DNA from: Paenirhizobium cremeum | GTDB taxonomy: Bacteria > Pseudomonadota > Alphaproteobacteria > Rhizobiales > Rhizobiaceae | DNA length: 52,597 nt | Assembly: GCF_022884085.1 (NCBI RefSeq) | Contig: NZ_JAGGCS010000004.1 | Coordinates: 1 to 52,597 of the forward strand | Reading direction: 5' to 3' | Shown here: piece after piece, positions 38,690 to 46,432 of the stretch | Numbering within the stretch: position 1 is the first letter of the stretch | Layout: each line of letters starts with the position of its first letter | Translations under genes and position numbers: made by a program | The notes under the pieces: generated by a model | Databases searched by the model: none | The model's input: the letters and a program-made list of their open reading frames with translations, nothing else | What the model was told of the DNA's origin: nothing

Positions 38690-39541
38690 CGCGACGGCCC
38701 GTGACGGCAATACGTTGAATTTCATCAGCGCTGCGTTGAACTCCGCACCGATGATGAAGATCACTCCGACCATATAGAGAAAAACGATCACCACCATGAT
38801 CGAGGCGAGACCGGCATACATGGCCGCATAGTTGGCAAAACTCGCAAGATAATAAGCGAAGACCAGCGCACCGATCAGCCAGAGCACCAGCGTTAGCAGA
38901 ACGCCGGGGATCACGTCGAGCAGGCGCCGGCGGCCGGCAGGCAGGCCAAGGTGAAAGATCAGAAGGGCGAGAGCCAGGAGGCCGATGGTCCCGTAGACAC
39001 GCCAGTTCGATATCGTCGCGAGCCATTCCTTCAGCCAGGGAAACCATTTCTCGGCAAAGGCGAGCGCCACCGGAACGGCAACGAGCAAGGCACTGATGAC
39101 CATCAGCACGACGACCGCCCCGAGAACGAAGCCAAGGCTGACGAGGCGGGTGACATACCACGGTCGCGTCTCTCCCACGCGATAGGCGCGGTTGAGCGAG
39201 ACGCGAAGCGCCTCTACCCCATTGGAGGCAAAATAGGCCGCCGCCAGCACCGAGATCGTCAGAAGCCCGCCGCGGGGGATCGTGAGCACCCGGACGATCT
39301 GGTCGGATACCGGTTTGGAAATCGATTCGGGCCAGGTATCGAAAATGATGTGGATGGCGGTCTCGGCGAAGCGATCGGCTCCGAGGAAGGTCGCCAGCGC
39401 CGTGCCGAAGATCAGAAACGGGAAGACTGCCAGAAGCGCGGACAAGGCCACATGGCTCGCCATGGCCCAGCCATCGTCCTCGGTAAAGTGATAGAAGGCG
39501 TCGAACCCGACCCGGTAGATCGTGCGCAGGAAAGCCCGCAT
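38657..39541 (-). CDS. YihY/virulence factor BrkB family membrane protein
   Basis: This 294-residue inner-membrane protein has about six hydrophobic segments and the family features FTEDDGWAMASHVALSALLAVFPF, AAAYFASNGVEALRVSLNRAY and GLASIMVVIVFLYMVGVIFIIGAEFNA. The function is not established; the old RNase BN name for this family is wrong. The ATG at 39541 has a strong GAGGAG five bases upstream. It overlaps the gluQRS end convergently. Confidence 0.92.
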   Translation of the reverse strand: MRAFLRTIYRVGFDAFYHFTEDDGWAMASHVALSALLAVFPFLIFGTALATFLGADRFAETAIHIIFDTWPESISKPVSDQIVRVLTIPRGGLLTISVLAAAYFASNGVEALRVSLNRAYRVGETRPWYVTRLVSLGFVLGAVVVLMVISALLVAVPVALAFAEKWFPWLKEWLATISNWRVYGTIGLLALALLIFHLGLPAGRRRLLDVIPGVLLTLVLWLIGALVFAYYLASFANYAAMYAGLASIMVVIVFLYMVGVIFIIGAEFNAALMKFNVLPSRAVASKTDEPADRI

Positions 39542-39624
39542 CCATTCTCCTCGATCGCGGCGTGCCGATTGTAACCCCACGGCGAATATGGGAAACCGGT
39601 TCGGATTTGTACAGGGAACATTCC

Positions 39625-40458
39625 ATGACGAATGCTCGAACCATCATCGTGACCGGCTGTTCCTCTGGCATCGGCGCCTATTGCGCAAGGGCTCTCAAGG
39701 CGGACGGCTGGCGCGTCTTCGCAACGGTTCGCCGCAGCGCGGATCTGGCGCCTCTGGAGGATGCGGGGGTCGAGGCCCTGCAGATGGACTACACCGACCA
39801 TGCGAGCATCGCGGCCCTGGTCGACGAGGTTGCGATGCGCACGAGTGGCCGGATCGATGCGCTTTTCAACAACGGCGCCTACGGGCAGCCCGGTGCGGTT
39901 GAAGACCTGTCGACCGACGTGCTTCGTCGGCAGTTCGAAACCAATGTCTTCGGCTGGCACGAACTGACACGCCGCGTGATTCCGCTGATGCGGGCCCATG
40001 CCTCCGGCCGGATCGTCCAGTGCTCGTCGATCCTCGGCCTGCTGCCCTACCGCTACCGGGGTGCCTATACCGCCTCGAAATACGCGCTGGAAGGGCTTTC
40101 GGTCACGCTGCGCATGGAACTTGAAGGAAGCGGCATTCAGGTGAGCCTCATCGAGCCCGGTCCTATCGAAAGCCGGTTTACCGCCAACGCACTGAAACAG
40201 ATTGAGGAAAATATCGATCTGGTCGGCTCCGCTCATGCCAGGGAATACGAACGGCAGCTGGCCCGGCTGAACGGCACCGGCCCGGTCAATAAGCACAAGC
40301 TCGGCCCTGACGCCGTCTACAAAGTCCTGAAGCACGCCTTGACCGCCGACCGGGCTCGCCCACATTATCTCGTAACGACGCCGGCTCGGCAGGGCGCTTT
40401 CCTGAAACGTCTGCTGCCGGCGGATCTCTTCTATCGATTGATGCGATCGCTGGACTGA
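39625..40458 (+). CDS. Short-chain dehydrogenase/reductase
   Basis: This 277-residue classical SDR has the NAD(P)-binding TGCSSGIG near residue 11, NNGAYG (for NNAG), the catalytic Ser in CSSILG and YxxxK in YTASKYALEG. An Arg after the first strand (ATVRRS) suggests NADPH preference. The C-terminal region PHYLVTTPARQGAFLKRLLPADLFYRLMR is typical of SDRs acting on larger hydrophobic substrates, but the substrate is unknown. It is followed 29 bases later by a two-TM microprotein. Confidence 0.9.
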   Translation: MTNARTIIVTGCSSGIGAYCARALKADGWRVFATVRRSADLAPLEDAGVEALQMDYTDHASIAALVDEVAMRTSGRIDALFNNGAYGQPGAVEDLSTDVLRRQFETNVFGWHELTRRVIPLMRAHASGRIVQCSSILGLLPYRYRGAYTASKYALEGLSVTLRMELEGSGIQVSLIEPGPIESRFTANALKQIEENIDLVGSAHAREYERQLARLNGTGPVNKHKLGPDAVYKVLKHALTADRARPHYLVTTPARQGAFLKRLLPADLFYRLMRSLD

Positions 40459-40487
40459 GGCAAAGACAAAAAGGCCAGAAAGACACC

Positions 40488-40685
40488 ATGTCCGGTTTCA
40501 CCACAGTTCTCGCCCTGATCGTCATGGGCCTCGTCGTGCTCGTCCTCGTGCGTGGCCTTTTCAACATGCTGAAGGGCGGTAGCGGCAACACCTCCAACAA
40601 GCTGATGCAGATGCGCCTCGTACTGCAGGCGATAGCCGTTGCCCTGATTATGCTGACGCTCTGGCTGACCGGCGGCGGACGATAG
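40488..40685 (+). CDS. Twin-transmembrane small protein (HIG1-like)
   Basis: This 65-residue protein consists almost only of two hydrophobic helices (VLALIVMGLVVLVLV and LQAIAVALIMLTLWLTG) joined by a short polar loop with MLKGGSG and LMQMRLVLQ. The loop and second helix resemble the HIG1 domain of respiratory-chain assembly factors, but the full HIG1 motif is not present. It is conserved in rhizobia as far as I recall. It lies directly before the cobalamin adenosyltransferase gene (11-base gap). Confidence 0.85.
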   Translation: MSGFTTVLALIVMGLVVLVLVRGLFNMLKGGSGNTSNKLMQMRLVLQAIAVALIMLTLWLTGGGR

Positions 40686-40696
40686 GAGAAACGACT

Positions 40697-41275
40697 ATGG
40701 TTCGCCTCAACAAGATCTACACGCGCACAGGAGACGACGGCACCACGGCCCTCGTCAGCGGCCCCCGCCGTCTGAAACACGACCTGCGGGTCGACGCCTA
40801 TGGCACCATCGATGAAGTGAACTCCTCGATCGGGGTTGCCCGGCTGCATACCGAGGGACTGCCGGAACTGCACGCCATGCTGCTGCGCATCCAGAACGAC
40901 CTCTTCGATCTCGGCGCCGATCTCGCCGCCCCGGACACCGGCGAAGTGCTGAGCTACGAACCTCTTCGCGTGATCGAGGCGCAGGTGACGCGGCTCGAAC
41001 ATGAGATCGACCAGCTCAATGCCGGCCTCAACCCTCTGAAATCCTTCATCCTACCCGGCGGCACACCGGCCGCCGCACACCTTCATCTGGCCCGGACGAT
41101 GGCCCGGCGGGCGGAACGCATCATGGTCGAACTCTCGCGTTTCGAGGGGGAAACCATCGATCCGCCGGCGCTCAAATACATCAACCGGCTGTCGGATTTC
41201 CTCTTCGTGGCGGCGCGCTTCGCCAATGACGGCGGCAGGGCCGATATCCTCTGGGTTCCCGGCAAGACCCGCTGA
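40697..41275 (+). CDS. Cob(I)alamin adenosyltransferase, PduO type
   Basis: This enzyme makes adenosylcobalamin from cob(I)alamin and ATP. The 192-residue protein starts with the ATP-binding signature KIYTRTGDDGTTAL and contains DAYGTIDEVNSSIG and ARTMARRAERIMVEL, as in human MMAB and PduO. AGGAG precedes the start. No cobalamin riboswitch is seen upstream, which fits a salvage/housekeeping enzyme in an operon with its neighbours. Methylmalonyl-CoA mutase or ribonucleotide reductase would be the likely clients; neither is in the window. Confidence 0.93.
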   Translation: MVRLNKIYTRTGDDGTTALVSGPRRLKHDLRVDAYGTIDEVNSSIGVARLHTEGLPELHAMLLRIQNDLFDLGADLAAPDTGEVLSYEPLRVIEAQVTRLEHEIDQLNAGLNPLKSFILPGGTPAAAHLHLARTMARRAERIMVELSRFEGETIDPPALKYINRLSDFLFVAARFANDGGRADILWVPGKTR

Positions 41276-41294
41276 ACGGCTCCGGGAGGTCGCG

Positions 41295-42080
41295 ATGTTC
41301 ATTCCCCTGCATGACCGCAACGCCCTCCGGCATATCCGCATGCAATATGTCACGATCGGCCTCATCCTGACGAATGCATTGGTTTTTGCATTCACCACCC
41401 TTCTGGTCCCCGATTCCGTCATTGAGGCAAGTGTCTACGGGCTGGGCTTCATTCCCGCGGTGGTGTTCGACTATGCGGCTCTCGATCCCGCGCTCACCCT
41501 CGTGCCGCCGGATGCCACGTTCATCACCTATGCCTTCCTGCACAGCAATCTGATGCATCTCGGCTCCAACATGCTCTTCCTCTGGGTGTTCGGCGACAAT
41601 GTCGAGGATGCACTCGGCCATTTTCGTTTCCTGCTGTTCTATCTCGCCTGCGCCGCCGCCGGCGCCCTTTTCCATGGTCTCGTCGGCCCGACGTCGCAAA
41701 GTCCGCTGATCGGCGCATCCGGCGCCGTGTCCGGGGTGGTAGCCGCCTATCTGATGCTGCACCCGAAGGTGCGTGTCTGGGTTCTCGTGCTTTTCCGTTT
41801 CCCCCTGCCGCTTCCGGCCTTCCTGCCACTTCTCTTCTGGATCGGGCAGCAGTTCGTTATGCTGGCTATCGACGGCGAAGGCGAAGTCTCCTGGGGCGCC
41901 CATGTCGGCGGCATCATTGCAGGCGCCCTGCTCGTGATCGTCATGCGCAGGCGCGGCGTCCCGCTCTTCGACCGGACGATCGTGACCCCGAAAGCGGTGG
42001 AGCACATACGGGTACCCCCTGTCGGAACCGCCGTGACGCCGCCTTCCGCACCGCGGCGAAACATTCATTGGGGCCGCTAG
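41295..42080 (+). CDS. Rhomboid family intramembrane serine protease
   Basis: This 261-residue membrane protease has its catalytic dyad at Ser142 in GASGAVSG and His203 in GAHVGGIIAG, plus the HSNLMHLGSNMLFLWVFGDNVED block with HxxxN that lines the active site. Six or so membrane segments are visible. The ATG at 41295 has GGGAGGT upstream and follows the adenosyltransferase stop by 19 bases. Substrates are unknown. Confidence 0.92.
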   Translation: MFIPLHDRNALRHIRMQYVTIGLILTNALVFAFTTLLVPDSVIEASVYGLGFIPAVVFDYAALDPALTLVPPDATFITYAFLHSNLMHLGSNMLFLWVFGDNVEDALGHFRFLLFYLACAAAGALFHGLVGPTSQSPLIGASGAVSGVVAAYLMLHPKVRVWVLVLFRFPLPLPAFLPLLFWIGQQFVMLAIDGEGEVSWGAHVGGIIAGALLVIVMRRRGVPLFDRTIVTPKAVEHIRVPPVGTAVTPPSAPRRNIHWGR

Positions 42081-42099
42081 ATTCTGCAGTTCCAGTATA

Positions 42100-42121
42100 T
42101 TGACGTAAACGTAAACGTCAA
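42100..42121 (+). promoter_or_regulatory. Palindromic operator overlapping the etfBA promoter
   Basis: TTGACGTAAACGTAAACGTCAA is an inverted repeat (TTGACGT ... ACGTCAA). Its first six bases are also a good -35 element, with TAATCG at the -10 distance (42123-42128), so the palindrome fills the promoter spacer. This is the layout of MerR-family control, and MerR-type regulators (LiuR, EtfR) are known for acyl-CoA and etf genes in alphaproteobacteria. The exact regulator is inferred. Confidence 0.7.
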
Positions 42122-42257
42122 TTAATCGTTTTTAAGAGGAATGCCGGGTGTATCGGGCGTTGTAATTGGAAAAAAAATGCGTATCCATGTCGCCCATTGA
42201 CCATCGGAGGGCCGTCTGAAGGGGCATTTTCAGACAGGGCAATGAAGGAAGGAAGTC

Positions 42258-43007
42258 ATGAAAGTATTGGTGACTGTTAAGCGAGTTGTTGATTACAACG
42301 TCAAGATCCGTGTGAAGGCGGACGGGACGGGTGTCGAGCTTGCGAACGTCAAGATGTCGATGAACCCCTTCGATGAAATCTCTGTCGAGGAAGCGCTTCG
42401 CCTGAAGGAAGCCGGCAAGGCTGAGGAAGTCGTTGTGGTATCGGTTGGCCCGGCAAAGGCCGAGGAAACCCTGCGTACGGCGCTCGCCATGGGGGCCGAC
42501 CGCGCCATCCTGGTCGAGACCGAAGAAGCGGTCGAGCCGCTCGCCGTCGCGAAGATCCTGAAAGGCGTGGTGGAAGCGGAACAGCCGGGGCTGGTGATCA
42601 CCGGTAAGCAGGCGATCGATGACGATTCCAACCAGGTCGGCCAGATGCTTTCGGCCCTTCTCGGCTGGGCGCAGGCAACGTTTGCCTCCAAGCTCGAGAT
42701 CAAGGACGGCTCCGCCGACGTCACCCGCGAAGTCGATGGCGGCCTGCAGACGATCAACGTCAAGCTGCCGGCCATCGTCACGACGGACCTTCGCCTCAAC
42801 GAACCGCGCTATGCTTCGCTGCCGAACATCATGAAGGCCAAGAAGAAGCCGCTCGACAAGAAGTCGCCGGCCGACTTCGGCGTCGATATCGCAGCGCGCC
42901 TCAAGGTGCTGAAGACTGAAGAACCGGGCGGCCGCAAGGCGGGCATCAAGGTCAAGAGCGTCGCCGAACTGGTCGAGAAGCTCAAGACCGAAGCCGGCGT
43001 ATTGTAA
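42258..43007 (+). CDS. etfB: Electron transfer flavoprotein beta subunit
   Basis: EtfB is the small subunit of the ETF heterodimer, which carries electrons from acyl-CoA and other dehydrogenases to ETF-ubiquinone oxidoreductase. At 249 residues it has the usual length, with [19 protein letters not shown], the AMP-binding region around [20 protein letters not shown], and the recognition-loop area [17 protein letters not shown] that docks partner dehydrogenases. A strong AGGAAGGA precedes the ATG. It is followed 27 bases later by etfA. Confidence 0.96.
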   Translation: MKVLVTVKRVVDYNVKIRVKADGTGVELANVKMSMNPFDEISVEEALRLKEAGKAEEVVVVSVGPAKAEETLRTALAMGADRAILVETEEAVEPLAVAKILKGVVEAEQPGLVITGKQAIDDDSNQVGQMLSALLGWAQATFASKLEIKDGSADVTREVDGGLQTINVKLPAIVTTDLRLNEPRYASLPNIMKAKKKPLDKKSPADFGVDIAARLKVLKTEEPGGRKAGIKVKSVAELVEKLKTEAGVL

Positions 43008-43034
43008 TCGGGACGGGACAAGGAGAACACAAAG

Positions 43035-43964
43035 ATGGCCATTCTTCTTCTGGCAGAACACGACAACGCAACCGTCTCCGACCAGACCGCTAAGACGCTG
43101 ACGGCGGCTGCCAAGATCGGCAGCGACGTTCATGTGCTGGTCGCAGGTTCGGGCGCCAAGGCAGCAGCAGACGCGGCAGCCAAGCTCTCCGGCGTCTCCA
43201 AGGTGCTCGTCGCCGACGACGCAAGCCTCGCCAACAACCTGGCTGAGCCGCTTGCCGCACTGATCGTCTCGCTCGCTCCGTCCTATGACGTCATTATCGC
43301 GCCCGCCACCTCGGTCGGCAAGAACGTCATGCCGCGCGTTGCCGCCCTTCTCGACGTGATGCAGGTCTCGGAAATCATTGAAGTGGTTTCCGCCGACACC
43401 TTCAAGCGTCCGATCTATGCCGGTAACGCCATCCAGACCGTCCAGTCGACCGATGCGAAGAAGGTAATCACGGTCCGCACGGCATCGTTCGCCGCTGCGG
43501 GCGAAGGCGGCTCGGCGTCCGTCGAGACGGTGGCGGCTGCCGCCAACCCGGGTCTTTCCACCTTCGTCTCGGATGCGCTTTCGTCGTCCGAGCGTCCGGA
43601 ACTGACCTCGGCGAAGATCATCATCTCAGGCGGTCGCGCGCTGGGGTCCTCGGAAAAGTTCAGGGAAGTGATCCTTCCGGTTGCCGACAAGCTGGGCGCC
43701 GCCGTCGGCGCATCGCGCGCGGCGGTCGATGCCGGCTACGCCCCGAACGACTGGCAGGTCGGCCAGACTGGCAAGGTGGTCGCACCACAGCTCTACATCG
43801 CCTGCGGCATCTCCGGCGCCATCCAGCATCTCGCCGGCATGAAGGACTCGAAGGTCATCGTCGCGATCAACAAGGACGAGGAAGCCCCGATCTTCCAGGT
43901 CGCGGACTACGGCCTCGTCGCAGACCTCTTCGAAGCTCTCCCCGAGCTCGAAAAGGCGCTTTGA
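43035..43964 (+). CDS. etfA: Electron transfer flavoprotein alpha subunit
   Basis: This is the large subunit that binds FAD in ETF. The 309-residue protein has the C-terminal FAD signature [21 protein letters not shown] with the conserved [11 protein letters not shown] before it. AGGAG precedes the ATG at 43035. It forms an operon with etfB that ends at the hairpin at 44021-44060. Confidence 0.96.
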   Translation: MAILLLAEHDNATVSDQTAKTLTAAAKIGSDVHVLVAGSGAKAAADAAAKLSGVSKVLVADDASLANNLAEPLAALIVSLAPSYDVIIAPATSVGKNVMPRVAALLDVMQVSEIIEVVSADTFKRPIYAGNAIQTVQSTDAKKVITVRTASFAAAGEGGSASVETVAAAANPGLSTFVSDALSSSERPELTSAKIIISGGRALGSSEKFREVILPVADKLGAAVGASRAAVDAGYAPNDWQVGQTGKVVAPQLYIACGISGAIQHLAGMKDSKVIVAINKDEEAPIFQVADYGLVADLFEALPELEKAL

Positions 43965-44020
43965 GGCATCGCTCTTCGCAACTGCGAAAAGACTGGAAAA
44001 TCACCCCGTCCAGGGCTATC

Positions 44021-44060
44021 AAAAATGCCGGACCAACCGTAACGTTGGCCCGGCATTTTT
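44021..44060 (+). terminator. Bidirectional-type terminator after etfA
   Basis: A long stem (AAAAATGCCGGaCCAAC / GTTGGcCCGGCATTTTT, one mismatch) surrounds a 6-base loop, with an A run on one side and a T run on the other. It terminates the etf transcript and sits just before the next gene. Confidence 0.88.
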
Positions 44061-44094
44061 GTCAGGCGTTGCGGGTTCAGGTGAGGAGAACGGC

Positions 44095-44976
44095 ATGACC
44101 ACGGTTTTGGACAATGTAGGCGTCGTCGGAGCGGGCCAGATGGGATGTGGCATCGCCCATGTCGCGTCGCTCGCCGGCTACAAGGTCACCATCTACGACC
44201 TCGCCAAGGAGCGGATCGAGGCGGGACTGGCCACCATCAACGGGAACCTGGCCCGGCAGGTTTCAAACGGCAAGCTCTCTGACGAGGATCGCAAGGCCGC
44301 ACTTGGCCGCATCAGCGGCACCACCGACATCAACGACATGGCGCCCATGGATCTGGTGATCGAGGCGGCGACCGAAGACGAGACCGTCAAGCGCAAGATC
44401 TTCGCGCAGCTCTGCCCCGTGCTCAAACCCGAGGCGCTACTGGCCACCAACACCTCCTCGCTCTCGATTACGCGCCTCGCCTCGGCCACAGACCGGCCGG
44501 AACGCTTCATGGGCATTCACTTCATGAATCCCGTACCCGTGATGAAGCTCGTCGAACTGGTCCGCGGCATCGCCACCGAGGAAAGCACCTTCGAGACCGC
44601 CAAGAACTTCGCCCGCTCGCTCGAAAAGACGATCACGGTCGCCGAGGATTTCCCGGCCTTCATCGTCAACCGCATTCTCCTGCCGATGATCAATGAAGCG
44701 ATCTATACGCTCTACGAGGGTGTCGGCTCGGTCGAGGCCATCGATACGGCCATGAAGCTCGGCGCAAACCACCCTATGGGACCGTTGCAGTTGGCAGATT
44801 TCATCGGCCTGGACACCTGCCTTTCGATCATGCAGGTTCTGCATGACGGGCTGGCCGACAGCAAATATCGCCCATGCCCGTTGCTGGTGAAGTACGTGGA
44901 AGCAGGCTGGCTGGGGCGTAAATCCGGCCGAGGTTTCTACGACTACCGTGGCGAGCACCCCGTTCCCACCAGATAA
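44095..44976 (+). CDS. 3-hydroxybutyryl-CoA dehydrogenase
   Basis: This NAD(P)-dependent enzyme interconverts 3-hydroxybutyryl-CoA and acetoacetyl-CoA. The 293-residue protein has the Rossmann motif GVVGAGQMGCGIAHVAS, the catalytic His in MGIHFMNPVPVMKLVE, and the HCDH signature DFPAFIVNRILLPMINEA. It is the stand-alone short form, not the multifunctional FadB/FadJ. GAGGAG precedes the ATG. It lies after etfBA but behind a terminator, so it is separately transcribed, though both serve acyl-CoA oxidation or PHB-related metabolism. Confidence 0.94.
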   Translation: MTTVLDNVGVVGAGQMGCGIAHVASLAGYKVTIYDLAKERIEAGLATINGNLARQVSNGKLSDEDRKAALGRISGTTDINDMAPMDLVIEAATEDETVKRKIFAQLCPVLKPEALLATNTSSLSITRLASATDRPERFMGIHFMNPVPVMKLVELVRGIATEESTFETAKNFARSLEKTITVAEDFPAFIVNRILLPMINEAIYTLYEGVGSVEAIDTAMKLGANHPMGPLQLADFIGLDTCLSIMQVLHDGLADSKYRPCPLLVKYVEAGWLGRKSGRGFYDYRGEHPVPTR

Positions 44977-45048
44977 TGCCGGATACTGCTAAAATTAGCA
45001 CTTGAATCCGTTCGAGGCAGCTTATTCACTTTAAAGGTGAAGAGTCGC

Positions 45049-46344
45049 ATGGATTCCCTCATGACGTTTTTTGACAGAGCAAGGCAACACGGCCTGCACG
45101 ATCTGCTTTTCAGCTTGGAGCAGCAGATCGAGGCAGAAGAGCGTATCGGCAATATTCTGGCGACCGCGCGCAACTGCCTCGGCATGGATATCGGCTTCAT
45201 CTCCGAATTCGCCGGCAGTCGGCGCTTTCTCCGTTATGTGGATATCGGCTTGCCGGACGAACTCTTGCGCGCCGGCGACTGGCTACCCATGGACGAAGGC
45301 TATTGCCAGAGGATCGTCGATGGCGAACTGCCGGAACTTATTCCCGATACGTCATTGCTACCTACCGCCCTGGAAATCGAGGCGACCCATGCCTTCCCGA
45401 TCGGCTCCCATATGAGTGTGCCGATCAGGTTGGGAGACGGGCGCCTTTACGGTACCTTCTGCTGCTTTTCCACCCGGCCCGATCCAACGCTCAACGAGCG
45501 CGATCTGCAAATTCTGCGCTCCTTTGCCCGCTTCGCCGCCTTCGAACTCGACCGCGCGATCGACAAGCGCGTCAGCCAACGGCATGCGGAGGCCCGCATT
45601 CTCGATGCGCTGGAGAATGACCGCATAACGATGGTCTATCAGCCCATCCTCAACCTCAACAGCCGCGAAATCGTTGGCTTCGAAGCATTGGCCCGTTTCT
45701 CTGCCATGCCTGCGCGAGGCCCGGACACCTGGTTTGCCGAAGCGTTCGAGGTCGGCCACGGCGTCGAACTCGAGCTGAAGGCCCTGCGACTGGTGATCGA
45801 GAATCCGCCCTTCCCCCCGGAGAATGGCTATCTGGCGGTGAATGTGTCGCCGGCGACCCTGCTCGATGCTCGTTTTGCGGAGTTGGTCGAAGGTCTCCCG
45901 CTCGAGCGTCTCGTCATAGAGGTGACCGAACACGCGGATATCCACGACTACGACCGACTGGCAGACGCTTTGGCGCCCCTGCGGACGCGGGGACTGCGGC
46001 TTGCCGTGGATGACGCCGGAGCCGGTTATGCAAGCCTGCGCCACATCCTCAATCTGAGACCGGACATTATCAAGCTCGACGCAGAGCTTTGTCATGAAAT
46101 CGAGGAAGATGCCGTGCGGCGGGCGCTCGCTGCAGCGCTGGTAAGTTTCACCCGTGACATCGGCTGCACCCTGGTCGCCGAAGGAGTGGAAACCGCCGAA
46201 GCGGCCGAGACCTTCCGCATCCTCGGCGTCGACGCCGCCCAGGGGTTTCATCTTGGGCGGCCCATATCCGCCGATGCAATAGTCTTATGGAAAAAGGGAG
46301 CCGGGAAAAGCAATCTCGGCACTGCGGCAATACCTGCAGGCTGA
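45049..46344 (+). CDS. GAF-EAL cyclic-di-GMP phosphodiesterase
   Basis: This 431-residue cytosolic signalling protein has an N-terminal GAF domain (about residues 25-170) that probably senses a small ligand, and an EAL domain from about 190 to the end. The EAL residues are largely intact: EAL at 212-214, the Asn in NVSP, Glu in EVTEH, the Asp pair in DDAGAG, Lys in IIKLD and Glu in VAEGVET. It should therefore hydrolyse c-di-GMP. The loop usually written DDFGTG reads DDAGAG, a modest deviation. No GGDEF domain is present. The ATG at 45049 has AAAGGTGA upstream; a GTG four codons earlier is an alternative. Confidence 0.9.
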   Translation: MDSLMTFFDRARQHGLHDLLFSLEQQIEAEERIGNILATARNCLGMDIGFISEFAGSRRFLRYVDIGLPDELLRAGDWLPMDEGYCQRIVDGELPELIPDTSLLPTALEIEATHAFPIGSHMSVPIRLGDGRLYGTFCCFSTRPDPTLNERDLQILRSFARFAAFELDRAIDKRVSQRHAEARILDALENDRITMVYQPILNLNSREIVGFEALARFSAMPARGPDTWFAEAFEVGHGVELELKALRLVIENPPFPPENGYLAVNVSPATLLDARFAELVEGLPLERLVIEVTEHADIHDYDRLADALAPLRTRGLRLAVDDAGAGYASLRHILNLRPDIIKLDAELCHEIEEDAVRRALAAALVSFTRDIGCTLVAEGVETAEAAETFRILGVDAAQGFHLGRPISADAIVLWKKGAGKSNLGTAAIPAG

Positions 46345-46432
46345 AATGACAGGAAGTCACGCACAGCCGTGACGTCCACAGTGACGAATTTTCGATCCAC
46401 CTTTCGCTACCAGCACGATGCCGTGCGCACCG

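Noticed and set aside
40600..40700. Cobalamin riboswitch before the adenosyltransferase
   Set aside because: Only 11 bases separate the gene from its upstream neighbour and no B12-box-like sequence is present.
42081..42257. Small gene in the etfB leader, including the long minus-strand frame through 42132-43133
   Set aside because: The frame is antisense to etfB, and the leader is explained by the operator and promoter.
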